From positions 94,158 through 158,157 of the forward strand of contig WSYH01000856.1 in the NCBI GenBank assembly GCA_036426205.1: a stretch of DNA of 64,000 nucleotides, given 5' to 3'. The notes under the pieces are model-generated. The model searched no databases. It was not told the origin of the DNA and saw nothing but the letters and a program-made list of their open reading frames with translations. Both the position numbers and the translations under genes were made by a program. Position 1 is the first letter of the stretch. Every line of letters starts with the position of its first letter. Of this stretch, positions 11,767-21,120 are shown one piece after another. This stretch comes from Ascaphus truei (Eukaryota > Chordata > Amphibia > Anura > Ascaphidae).

Positions 11767-13635
11767 TATCTCAGGAACCACTCTCTCTCCAATTGAAATG
11801 TCACTCTTGGATAAGGGCCTTAAGTTCTCACCTGCCATGAACTTTGATTTATTCAGTTCTACAATTGATGTGTATAAATTTGTTCGCAAATTATCCTTAA
11901 TTTTTTTTTTTGATGTATTTGATAATAGTGTTGAAGTTTCGACTGGGGTGGGTGGCTTGGATGGGGGGACACCACCCGTTACCGAGGGTGATGTCCCCTC
12001 ACCCGACACCATTCCTTCGGTATCCACTGCATTGCATACCTTTAATGATTTTTGCACTTTACAGGATATGAATGACCTCTTATCAGAGCAGATTTCTGAT
12101 GAATTTAATATCCCTACATTTTCCGAATGGAATTCTGGTCTAAAAAAGAGCTCTATCTTCTACCCCACTCATATTAAAGGTCAATTTTTAACAATGTTTG
12201 AAAACTTGGTTATCAGGGACCTTCGTCTTCTAGCCCAAGGGTTTTCCTTCTCACGAATTAATCATGATAATTTGAGTCAAAATAACCGCTTAGCTTTGAA
12301 AGCTCTTCAAACTAATTCTTCATTGGTTATAAAGAGTGCGGACAAGGGAGGTGCTGTGGTGGTGCAGAGTAGAGACAGTTATGTCAGGGAGGCTTTACGC
12401 CAACTTGATGATGGCTTGTCCTACTCTGTGCTATCCACAGAGCCCACACCGCGCTTTTTGGAAGCCCTTGTTGAACTAGTAGATTCAAGTGTCATTATGG
12501 AAGTTCTTTCCAGTGATGAGGTTCAGTATATTATTCCATCACACCCCATTGTTCCTATCTTCCACCATCTCCCAAAGATCCATAAGACATTGGTCGACCC
12601 TCCTGGTCGGCCAATTGTCTCTAGTATTGGATCTTTGGGAGATGGTCTCTCTAGATATGTTAACAATTTTCTTCAACCTTTTGTGAAAAAGTTACCCTCA
12701 TTTATACTGGACTCTGGTGATCTTCTTAGTCAAATTAAGCATGTTACTTGGGATAATCATTATTTGTGGGTAACACTTGATGTTATATCTCTTTATTCAA
12801 TTATACAGCATGATCATGGGATGGCGGCTGTCCGCCAATTTATTGAGATACCAGAAATTTCAATTTTTCAATCTGCATTCATTTTAGATGCTATTTTTTT
12901 TCTTCTCACGCACAATTTTTTTTACTTTTAATCACAAATTTTATTTACAATTAATTGGCACTGCTATGGGCACGATGTTTGCTCCTTCGTATGCAAACCT
13001 TTTTATGGGGCGGTGGGAAGCACTATTTATTTTTTCATGCACCAACACTTTTCGTAATAATATTATTTTCTATAAAAGATTTGTGGACGATCTAATCATT
13101 ATTTGGAAAGGGGATGTCACTACACTGCACTCTTTTGTTAATTATCTTAATAACAATGATTACAATCTCAAATTCACTCTTAATTTTCACTCACATCACA
13201 TTGAGTTTCTGGATCTACAATTATTTGTGGATATTGATAAAATAATTCAAACGGATGTTTGCAGGAAATTAAACTCAAGAAATACTTTTTTAAAGGCGGA
13301 CAGTTGCCATCCACTCCATGTTATTAGAGCTATTCCTAAGGGAGTTCCTTAGGCTGAGAAGGAACTGCTCTACACCTGGTAGTTTCCTCTCTCAGTCTAG
13401 GGATCTTAGTCAACGATTTATTGATAGTGGTTATTCTGAGACTAGCATCAATGATGCATTTGATATTGCCCTTAATACAGAGAGATCATCTTTGTTGCCC
13501 ACTCGGGATATTGGACACTCTCCCCTTGATACACATGTACAAACTTATAAGAATAAATATAAGAACCAAGGACACAATAAATCTGACTATAAATGTCCAC
13601 TGTTTATTTCACAGTTCAATAAACAAAGTGGGAAG
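11767..13635 (+). pseudogene. Penelope-like element copy 2, reverse transcriptase (broken)
   Basis: The RT of a PLE (Neptune/Poseidon-like by general appearance). The first frame begins near ATG 11,798 and runs to 12,931 with SADKGGAVVV (~12,330), HLPKIHK (~12,570), PPGRPIVSS (~12,600) and the motif A block WVTLDVISLYS (~12,770). A frameshift falls in a T-run near 12,890. The next frame (12,920-13,350) gives GTAMGTMFAPSYANLFMG and the catalytic YKRFVDDLIIIW (~13,075-13,105), then the FTLNFH and EFLDL thumb blocks. A second frameshift near 13,345 leads into the linker, which ends at CPLFISQFNKQSGK where the LTR at 13,636 begins. The endonuclease is missing. The RT motifs are well kept, so this copy is younger than copy 1. 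Upstream, the element is interrupted by the Helitron. Low-complexity DNA at 10,270-10,630 may be its 5' part. Confidence 0.88.
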
Positions 13636-13742
13636 TGTGAAAGGTTGCGTCCCAGCCTTTATTTAAAGAAGCAGCAGCATCAGACCCTGGGAAGAATGAA
13701 AGAGGCTTTTGCTGTTCTCTGAACCTTCTTTTTATTAGGTAT
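13636..13742 (-). repeat. Truncated LTR of Gmr1-like element
   Basis: The ~105 bases starting TGTGAAAGGTTGCG repeat the first ~105 bases of the complete LTR at 13,911, then diverge into leader sequence. Read on minus this is the last part of an LTR ending in CA. It abuts PLE copy 2 directly. Confidence 0.8.
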
Positions 13743-13910
13743 GGGTAGGGCTCGATCAGCCCTTGTCTGGTCAGGACACCTGGACACCAGGACACCAGGA
13801 TATCTTCGTCTGTTAGGGCGAGCTGCTACTTTCCTTTGGGTCCTTTTCATCAGGGACCATAGGGTTTAGATGTTGGGTACAGCATCCAAAATCCCACCAC
13901 TGCCACCATA
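13743..13910 (-). other. Primer-binding-site and leader fragment of Gmr1-like element
   Basis: Read on minus, right after the LTR end, the sequence is TATGGTGGCAGTGGTGGGAT and then a leader. TGGTGGCAG after an LTR end is a common start of the internal region in gypsy-type elements. This leader sits outside the complete LTR, so the locus reads internal-LTR-leader-truncated LTR. Confidence 0.6.
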
Positions 13911-14523
13911 TGTGAAAGGTTGCGTCCCAGCCTTTATTTAAAGAAGCAGCAGCAGCATCAGACCCTGGGAAGAATGAAACAGGCTTTTGCTGTTCTCTGA
14001 ACCTTCTTTTTATTAGGTATTCCACATTCAGGTGTTGAACAACCAGTTCTCCCAGCGTGATGTCTCCAGCCACAGAGTAGCCAGCAATATCTGCATTAGA
14101 AAGTTTGCATCCTTTCACTGAAGTTCCACAGACATCCTCATAGCACATAGCAGCCACAAGGAGTGCAGAAAAAGACAACCTCATATCACATAGCAGCAAC
14201 AAGGAGTGCAGAACCACCCAGGGAAAGAAACTCCCTCCCTTTTATTACTGGTTAATTAGGACAAAACCAAATTAGGTAAACCACACAGGGGAGTTGTCTC
14301 CCAAAACTTACACAATTAGCAAACATAATACACTTCACACAACATACAATTTTCTATAACAAGCCCCAAAAAACAGTACCTTTTACAAACATCCCATGCA
14401 TGTCTTTACTCTGCAAAAAAAAAAAAAGACAGAAACAGAAAGAAAGAAAGAAAAGTGGTGCACTTGATGCCAGAAAGCAAACATGCATTTAACTTCCACA
14501 ATAGTGCAAGCAGCCCTTTCACA
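13911..14523 (-). repeat. Complete LTR (613 bp) of Gmr1-like element
   Basis: The ends are perfect short inverted repeats: TGTGAAAGG at 13,911 and CCTTTCACA ending at 14,523, so the LTR is TG...CA on either strand. On its inner side the minus strand carries a purine-rich tract, CTCTTAAAGTGGGGGATA (14,524-14,541), which is the expected plus-strand priming site of a 3' LTR. Confidence 0.88.
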
Positions 14524-14744
14524 TATCCCCCACTTTAAGAGGAAAACAGTCAGGATTTTTCTCCAACATACTTTTGTAAGAGACAGGGGTGCTGCAATTT
14601 TACTCTCCTATACTGAGAAATAGGGAACCTCCGCCCTCCCACTCTAGAGGTTCCATGTCCAGGCCCTATATGAGACAAAACCACATTTACTGTTGTCAAA
14701 TCTAAATACACTAAAGTTCCTGAACATCAATCTTGCCATTTCTC

Positions 14745-15458
14745 AGCACCTTCCGTCCTAGTTATTTCAGCCCCATATCGGGATAAATGATCTGCATTAT
14801 GATGCTGACTTCCAGGTTGGTATGATACCGTAAATTTAAATGGTTGCAGGGCTAGATACCATCGGGTAACCCGGGCGTTTTTACATTGCATATTGTTTAG
14901 CTACATAAGTGCATGATGATCGGTGACTAGTGAAAATTGCTGCCCCAACAGGTAACACCTCAACACTTCCAATGCCCACTTAATTGCCAGACATTCCTTC
15001 TCAACCGTGGCATATCTGGTTTCTCTTGGATATAGCTTACGGCTTATATACAAAACAGGGTGTTCCACCCCTTCAACTTCCTGACTAAGTACTGCCCCTA
15101 GCCCCACCTCTGAAGCATCACAGTGTACAATAAATGGTAACTTGAAGTCTGGACTTTTCAACACTGGTTCACTGCATAAAATATCCTTCAACTGGTTAAA
15201 TGCAGCATTACACTCTGGAGTCCAGGTCACCAAATTTTGTTCCTTATTCTTGGTTAAATTGGTCAGCGAGGCTGCTATGGATGAAAAGTTAGGGATAAAC
15301 CTTCGGTAATATCCTACCAATCCAAGAAAGGATCTTACCTCCTTTTTGGTTCTAGGTATCGCTGCTTCCCAAATAGCATTCACTTTGCTCTTTTCCGGTC
15401 GCACCTCTCCATTTCCTAACATGTATCCCAAATATCTAGTTTGTGTGAAACCCAGTGC
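14745..15458 (-). pseudogene. Gmr1-like element: end of RT and RNase H
   Basis: The minus frame continues LALGFTQTRYLGYMLG from the RT part at 16.7 kb, across the PLE insertion. It then gives the VRSFLGLVGYYRRFIP connection block and RNase H with the acidic residues in FIVHCDASEVGLGAVLSQ, TVEKECLAIKWAL and LVTDHHAL. After one in-frame stop near 14,901 the reading continues to a NADHLSR end block at ~14,780. RNase H is the last domain before the purine tract and LTR, so pol ends in RNase H and not in integrase. Confidence 0.9.
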
Positions 15459-15557
15459 CAATGGGTCTGTCGTGCGCATCAGTGTAGTTGACCAGGTCTG
15501 GATGCTTCAGACACTGGAGCCACACGAGGGAGTTATGCCAGGCCACAGAAATAACCG

Positions 15558-15935
15558 GTGCAGGGAGAGGGGTATGATACTTCACCTGCTGTCCTCCGGT
15601 TTAAAACTAATTTTGTGGTTTACCTGTTACAATGCGGATGTAAAAAGCAATATGTGGGCCTGACGAGTAGAGCCCTGAAAGTCCGCATTCTAGAACATCT
15701 TAGGTTAATAAAAAACAAAGACATGACACATCCGGTACCAATTCACTTTAATAACTGTCCGTTGGGTACAGTAGATAATTTCCATTGCTGTGCAATTGAA
15801 CACATAGCCATCCCCCCACGGGGAGGGGATAGGAAGAAGCTCTTACATCAACGAGAGGCACACGGGATACATACATTAAATACACTACAACCCAACGGAC
15901 TTAATGTGGATTGGGATCTGCGATGTTTCCTCTAG
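15558..15935 (+). CDS. PLE-3 GIY-YIG endonuclease domain (partial polyprotein)
   Basis: A 125-residue frame covering the C-terminal nuclease of a Penelope-like polyprotein. The GIY-YIG signature appears as VVYLLQCGC...QYVGLTSR, followed by the ALKVRILEHL helix with the conserved Arg. A PPRGGDR block, QREAHGIHTLNTLQPNGLN and a short C-terminus follow. In related proteins the LNTLQPNGLN stretch closes the nuclease. The usual aromatic before IHTL is changed to HG, so activity is doubtful. The ATG is not the native start, because the frame is the 5'-truncated end of a longer RT-endonuclease gene. The stop at 15,933-15,935 is probably the natural terminus. Confidence 0.85.
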   Translation: MQGEGYDTSPAVLRFKTNFVVYLLQCGCKKQYVGLTSRALKVRILEHLRLIKNKDMTHPVPIHFNNCPLGTVDNFHCCAIEHIAIPPRGGDRKKLLHQREAHGIHTLNTLQPNGLNVDWDLRCFL

Positions 15936-16065
15936 AATTATTTAGTGAACTTTGACCTGAGATATGCATGCCCATAGACATGTATGTACATATATTTAAT
16001 TATGAAATCATGTGAACTGTGAATTTATTGTTATCCTCCACTTTGTCTTTTGTGTTTGTCTGGTT

Positions 16066-16139
16066 TCCCGCCCCCCCCCCCTCCCCCTACCCCCCCCTCC
16101 CCACCCCCCTCCCCCCCCCCCCCCCCCCTCCCCCCCCTT
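16066..16139. repeat. Poly-C tract (about 70 bases)
   Basis: Nearly pure C with single T or A interruptions, inside the 3' untranslated region of PLE-3. The complementary strand is G-run rich and could form G-quadruplexes. Assembly length here may be unreliable. Confidence 0.85.
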
Positions 16140-16567
16140 TCTTTTGCTTGTTTATAAACCTTTCCCAGCACTCCGTGGCCAAAACGGCATAGGGTTGAAT
16201 AACTATGGCTTATGTAGATTATTAAGTCCTTATATGTTTAAATAATGGATTTTTACTAGTTTGGTTCCATGTAGGAGGAATGTGGATAATGTTTTGTTTT
16301 GTTTTTTCTTGCAGTGTTGTTTCTAGCATTTTAAGTGCATTTATACACCCTCAGTATGGAGCCAAACAGTCTTATCTTTATGTATGTTTATTATCTGATT
16401 ATCCCCTGGGTTGGTATGTTATATACCTAGAGATGTCTTAAGGGAACAATGCATATATGATGATTCATTTGTAATGAGACTCTTGCAAAAAACTGTTTAG
16501 TACTGAAGTGGTTAAAATCTTTTAATCCGCTTTCGCGGGCTTTTAGGCTATTTAAGAGGCTGTCACC

Positions 16568-16630
16568 ACCTCTCCCCACTCCGAGACGAAGCCCTCTGTG
16601 AAAGGGTGAAACGCGTAGAGGGGGAGATGC
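16568..16630 (+). ncRNA. Hammerhead-like motif in PLE-3 tail (core mutated)
   Basis: The order is that of a type I hammerhead: a C-rich strand (ACCTCTCCCC), GAGACGA in place of CUGACGA, stem II (GCCCT/AGGGT, 16,591-16,607), GAAACGCGTA (16,608-16,617), and a strand GAGGGGGAG that can pair with the upstream C-rich strand. The CU of CUGA is changed, so self-cleavage is unlikely in this copy. It lies ~35 bases before AATAAAG. Confidence 0.6.
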
Positions 16631-16738
16631 TGGTGTAGCCCTGTGTGTGTCCAATAAAGTTGTGTGAAGATTACTCTGGGAGCTTTTTTCCGGACATGCG
16701 CAGTAGCGCCGTTTTCCTTCCTGTGTGAAACCCAGGGC

Positions 16739-17540
16739 ACATTTCTTTGGGTTTATGGTTAACCCAGCCCCGGCAATCAACTCAACCACCTCCTCTAGAT
16801 GGTTTAAGTGACTTTCCCAGTCTGGGCTATAGACCACTACATCATCTAGATACGCTGCCACAAACTGTTCCCTCCCTACTAACAACCTATTCATCATTCT
16901 TTGAAAGGTCGCTGGGGCCCCATGCAAACCGAAGGGCATGGTTACAAATTGATAGAGCCCCTGGTTGGCGGCAAATGCTGTCTTGGGCCTATCTGACTCT
17001 TCCACCGGAATCTGCCAATAGCCTTTTGTAAGGTCCAAGGTGCTGATATAACGTGCCTTACCCACTAGATCCAAAAGCTCATCAATGCGGGGCATAGGGT
17101 AGGCATCAAAACGGGCCACCTCATTTAACTTTTGAAAATCTACACAGAATCGTACTGTTCCATCCTTTTTAGGTACCAACACTATTGGGGAACACCATTC
17201 GGAGGTGGAAACCTCAATAACCCCAATTTCCAACATTTGGTGCACTTCTTCCACTATCTTTTTCTGCCTCTCAGGGATACGATAGGGACGGGTATGGATA
17301 GGTCTTGCATCCCCAGTCTCTATCCTATGAACTGCTTGTGTAGTGCGTCCTGGCCTTTTCGTAAATACATGTGCATACCGAGTAACTAGTTTCTCCAACA
17401 TATCCCTTTGCTTTGTTGAAAGTTCCTCCCCAGACATTACTGCGTCTTCCTTACTTTCCAACTGCAATCTCTGATATGCCTCACCTGCCATATCAGGTTC
17501 ACACTCTCTCAAGACCAAAGACAATTTTTCTCTCTCTTTC
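16739..17540 (-). pseudogene. Gmr1-like element: reverse transcriptase (N-terminal part)
   Basis: A minus frame fused downstream of the integrase C-terminus. It shows the PIHTRPYRIPERQKKIVEEV lead-in, WCSPIVLVPKKDGTVRFCVD, a LDLTKGYWQIPV motif A, MPFGLHGAPATFQRMMN motif B and the catalytic YLDDVVVYS motif C. The frame stops at NPKKCALGFTQ where PLE-3 is inserted and resumes at 15,458. RT motifs are gypsy-type (LDLTKGYWQ, FGLHGAPATFQ), although the domain order is not that of standard gypsy. Confidence 0.92.
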
Positions 17541-18777
17541 CAACCTTTTAACAAATTAACATGGTATATAGTCTGGTCCCTTCTTCCTGGTATGCTTACT
17601 TGGTAGTTCACAGCCCCCTTTCTTTCCAAAATGGTATATGGACCTTGCCATCTAGCTACCACTTTATTCTCTCTATCGGGCAACAAGAGGAGCACTTTAT
17701 CCCCAGGAAGGAATACCCTATCTCTGGACTTTTTGTCATACCACACTTTCTGGTGTTGTTGAGTATCCCTCAAATTTTCATTAGCCAGATCCTGCATCCG
17801 GATAATCCTTTCCCTCATCTGGGTAATATATCCTACTATATTATCCCTCAAAGGATCCCGCTGCACCCAGGAATCTTTGATTAATGCTAGCAGACCCCGG
17901 GGTTGCCTTCCATAAAGTAGCTCAAACGGGGAAAATCCTGTTGAGGCTTGTGGTACTTCCCTGTATGAGAACAATAAATAAGGCAACCACTGGTCCCCAT
18001 TTGTTATGCTGCTCACCTACCACCTTTCTAATCATCCTTTTTAGTGTCCCGTTTAGCCTCTCTACTAAACCATCAGTTTGGGGATGATATGGGGATGTAC
18101 GTAGGGTCTGGATTCCCAACAATTGATACACCTCTTTCATTAAATTTGACATGAAATTTGACCCCTGATCCGTGAGAATTTCACGAGGGATTCCTACCCT
18201 TGCAAATACTTGAATAAGAGCGTTTGCTACATTCTTAGCAGTAACACTGGGCAAGGGAATTGCTTCTGGATACCTGGTGGCGTAATCACATAGTACCAGT
18301 ATATACTGATTACCTTTAGAACTTTTTTGTAAAAGGACCCACCACATCCATGGCGACCCGGTCAAAAGCTTCCCCAACTACCGATATAGGGATCAATTTC
18401 CCCTGATCCATGAGGTTTACTGGGGCCACCTGTTGGCATATAGGACAAGAGGCACAATATTCTCCCACATCCTTATGTACCTTAGGCCAAAAAAAATGCA
18501 TTAAATATTCTATATAAGGTCTTGTCTCTGCCCATATGACCCCCATGGGAACAACATGTGCCAACCGAAGAATCTCCTTCCGAAATACTTTTGGCACCAT
18601 GACCTGCTCCACCTGCAAAGAAGATTGAGGATCCTTGCGTACCCTGGTTAATACACCCTGCCGTAATACATAAGATGGTATAGGCCCAAACTCGCTCATC
18701 TCTTCAGTTATCGCCTGCTGAAAAAAGGGTTTAGTGAGCTGTCCTGCTGTTGCGCCTCTACAATATCCTTGCCCCAA
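17541..18777 (-). pseudogene. Gmr1-like element: integrase
   Basis: On minus: a degenerate zinc-binding head ending in FFWPKVHKDVGEYCASCPICQQ, then VAMDVVGPF with the first catalytic Asp. After a frameshift near 18,330 comes the core LVLCDYATRYPEAIPL, LTDQGSNFMS (second Asp) and SPYHPQTDGLVERLNGTLK (Glu). The C-terminal GPY/F module follows as RWQGPYTILERKG...YHVNLLKGW. Integrase therefore lies between protease and RT. The second His of the HHCC head looks lost (MGVIWAE where HLG is expected), and the frameshift inactivates the copy. Confidence 0.9.
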
Positions 18778-18945
18778 ACATTATTGACCTAGTCCAAGTC
18801 CTGCACCCCTAATTCTCTAGGACCGAGTGCTTTGTCCTTTCTTTTTTGTCTATGGGATTTCCTGCCTCTCCCTTCTTCACCAAAGATCTCTGGGCGAAAA
18901 GGAAAAAGCCCCTACAAAGAAGTTCTCAAGGACATGTCCTCCTTT

Positions 18946-19381
18946 TCAGCCTGCTTCTTCTCTTGGGCCCTTGTGGTAACTGCTGAACAGTGTGTCAAGT
19001 CCTAACAGACCTGGAAAGTCCCGCCCCAGAATCACCATGTAGGGCATATTTTCTACTACCCCTGCCTGTACTACATGTGTAACTGTACCCACGGGAATAG
19101 GCAGCGGAATGATTGGACAACGCTTATAATGTCCATGGACACATTGTATGTCCAGAGAGCCCACTGGTATCCCTTTGGAAAAGTGTCCTTTCTTTTCCAA
19201 AGTACTTTCACTCCCAGTGTCTATGAGGGCCTTCACCATTTTCCCTCCAATGGTCACTTCCTTAATGAATCCACCAACATTGGTGATCATAGTACTTGGC
19301 CCATTCTTCCCTTGTCGGCAATATCTGGCAATGTGTCCTGGTTTCTTACAGAGATGGCATACCCGTGTATCCTGTATACCC
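18946..19381 (-). pseudogene. Gmr1-like element: gag zinc knuckle and retropepsin
   Basis: On minus a CCHC knuckle reads CHLCKKPGHIARYC (19,318-19,359). It continues in the same frame to a retropepsin with ALIDTGSES (the active-site D-T-G) and the flap/second-half block MPYMVILGRDFPG. About 170 bases before integrase have no clear domain. The gag N-terminus is missing because the homology ends at ~19,381, where unrelated sequence of an HHR-bearing element begins. Confidence 0.85.
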
Positions 19382-20640
19382 GTTTTTATTTATTTTATAT
19401 AATTCTATGTCTAAATGTAAAGTTTCCATTGTCGGTGGCAGGTAGAGGTTCTCCTTATGTGATCACAAGCACTTATACCTATGCGCATTCTGATTGGTGA
19501 CTGGTTGCTATGACAACCGGAGACGCTATAAATCACCAGCCTTCCCTCCACTGCCACTCATTCGCCCCTGACGAACCTCCGTGTAGGAGGGAAACGCGTA
19601 GGGCGTCCGGCGTTGTGACGTCGTTTGGAAGGTGCCGTGCAGTGTTACAAGCTCGTAATATGTATCCCTGCTGATCTTGGCTACACATTAGTTACTGGAG
19701 GCGTGCCAATTACTGCCGTCTGCATCTGACATCACGAATGCTGTCCGTGTAATGTGTTAGTTAGCTGCTGTGAGCTGTTTGTTGTATTCACATCAGGCAC
19801 CTCCGTGTGCATTTGTAATTCAGACACATGCCTACCATTTATTGTGATTGTTGTTGCTCTAGACTCACATTATAGTAGAGGACCTATTTGCAGGAAATCT
19901 GCTGTTTGTCTGGTTCATGCATCAGCACTGATATATTATTCTTTGCATATTGAGTGGTCCGTTTCATTTAGGGCCATGTCCGTCTGAGTTATAAACTTGT
20001 TTTTCACTGGTTTCACAGCAGCATTCTTTATGTGCTTTATTTGCTTAGCCACAGGTTAAATACACCTACAATTGTATTTTGTTAAATTATTTCTCTTTGC
20101 ATATTTGCTGTCACACACAGGATTAATCCACATACCACCAACCTATGATAGAGTTAAGTCCTCCACACCAATTTAAGTGAGAGTTCCCACCCTATATTAA
20201 TTGACAGACAGTTATATACCTATTATTGTGATTTCAACAGGTACTGTTTCATCATCCTTTGTATCCATTGGTATAGGTATTAGTGGTGGACTCTACTTCA
20301 TAGCGATCATAGGTTGGTTTGATCGGTATGCTGTGTCAGTGACTGCATCTTGCTATATTGCACATTTTAGTATCATATTCCCAGACAGCATAGAGATACT
20401 TTAGCTTACTTGTGTTTGGGGTTTTGGGTTGTCCCGAGCGTGTATCAACTTACATAAGTAAGGATAGCGCTGATTGGGCTCTATACTCTACCCCCACCCC
20501 ATCACTGCAACAACCTTTCATTTTATATGAATATTGTATTCTTGAATTTCTATATATGTAGATTTTATTTTATGTAAGACTTAATAAAAGTTATATTTTA
20601 ACTGTCCCAGGAGTGCTACAATAAATGAGCTTCTAGCTAG
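19382..20640 (+). mobile_element. HHR-bearing retroelement tail (non-coding, about 1.25 kb)
   Basis: It starts abruptly at the broken Gmr1 gag, carries an intact hammerhead-like motif at 19,563-19,605, has ~950 bases with no conserved frame, and ends with TTAATAAAAG (20,580) and CAGGAGTGCT (20,609). The same order (HHR, tail, polyadenylation-like signal, GAGTGCT) recurs elsewhere in the window. I infer a PLE 3' end or a non-autonomous derivative. Confidence 0.6.
19563..19605 (+). ncRNA. Type I hammerhead ribozyme candidate, intact core
   Basis: Stem I is CGCCC (19,563-19,567) with GGGCG (19,601-19,605), five perfect pairs. The core CTGACGA is at 19,568-19,574. Stem II is CCTCC/GGAGG with loop GTGTA (19,576-19,590), preceded by one unpaired A. 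GAA A (19,591-19,594) follows, then a minimal stem III AC/GT around GC and cleavage-site A at 19,600. All invariant hammerhead positions that I can check are present. The very short stem III is as described for hammerheads of Penelope-like elements. Confidence 0.8.
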
Positions 20641-20799
20641 AAGGTACAGGTGTTAAACACACCTCTCCTAATTTTTGATAAAATTATCATACACAGCTCA
20701 TCGTATGCACCCGATGCCATTCTAGGCATTTGTGGACGAACTCATATTTCAACCACTATTTTCATACTATTAGAGAGCAGTATATGTTACTAGTGTTTT

Positions 20800-21120
20800 C
20801 ATTGTATTTATTGCCCTCGCTTGTTTTAGCCTCTCTTCTTTCCTGCATTTACACTTTCGCCCTTAGACCGCGCGGTGGCGTCCTGCGCATGCGCAAGTCA
20901 TCACGCATTGCGTCATGACGTCATCACGTTGCCGTTTTGGTGCGAATTGGCTGCAGGTAAGAGGGTATTTATTTGGTGGTGTCATTGTATTTTATCCTTG
21001 ATAAAGAACGCTGCAACGTTCGAAACGCGTTGGATGGGTCTCATGACACATTAAAGTACCCTTTTTATATATTTTGACTCTGGGTCCTTTCCTGCTCCAT
21101 TTGGTTCGTGCGCCCCTCCC
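20800..21120 (+). mobile_element. HHR-bearing PLE-type tail (better copy of 8,425-8,730)
   Basis: It shares the GCGCATGCGCA block, TGACGTCAT palindrome, CTGCAGGTAAGAGGGTATTTA, hammerhead-like core and GGATGGGTC with the 8.5-kb copy. The motif at 20,994-21,035 has stem I ATCC/GGAT, core CTTGATAAA, stem II GAACG/CGTTC and GAAACGCGTT. The core departs from CUGANGA but stem I and stem II are perfect. Confidence 0.7.

Larger units (their letters stand above)
15459..16721 (+). mobile_element. PLE-3: 5'-truncated Penelope-like insertion with 17-bp target duplication
   Basis: This segment interrupts the Gmr1 pol frame between ALGFTQ and its repeat. The flanking host sequence TGTGTGAAACCCAG(T/G)GC is present on both sides (15,442-15,458 and 16,722-16,738; one mismatch), which I read as the target-site duplication. 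Inside are an endonuclease frame, a 3' untranslated region with a long C tract, an HHR-like motif, an AATAAAG signal (~16,651) and a tail. The 5' end is cut within the linker upstream of the endonuclease, as expected for target-primed integration that stopped early. Confidence 0.88.
13636..19381 (-). mobile_element. Ty3/gypsy retrotransposon of Gmr1-like type (PR-INT-RT-RNase H order)
   Basis: Read on minus, the domains run knuckle, protease, integrase, RT, RNase H, purine tract, LTR. Standard Ty3/gypsy has integrase last, whereas Ty1/copia has it before RT. Here the protein motifs are gypsy-type but the order is copia-like, the defining feature of the Gmr1 group known from fishes and other deuterostomes. 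The element is inactive: 5'-truncated, frameshifted in integrase, stop in RNase H, split by PLE-3. An extra leader and truncated LTR beyond the 3' LTR suggest a former tandem array with internal deletion. Confidence 0.88.

Noticed and set aside
13813..14217. 134-residue minus-strand protein with signal-peptide-like start
   Set aside because: The frame lies across the LTR and leader of the Gmr1-like element; its beginning is LTR sequence. No domain.
16427..19381. Ty1/copia element
   Set aside because: Integrase before RT suggested copia, but the GPY/F module and the LDLTKGYWQ, FGLHGAPATFQ and YLDD motifs are gypsy-type. Gmr1-like explains both.
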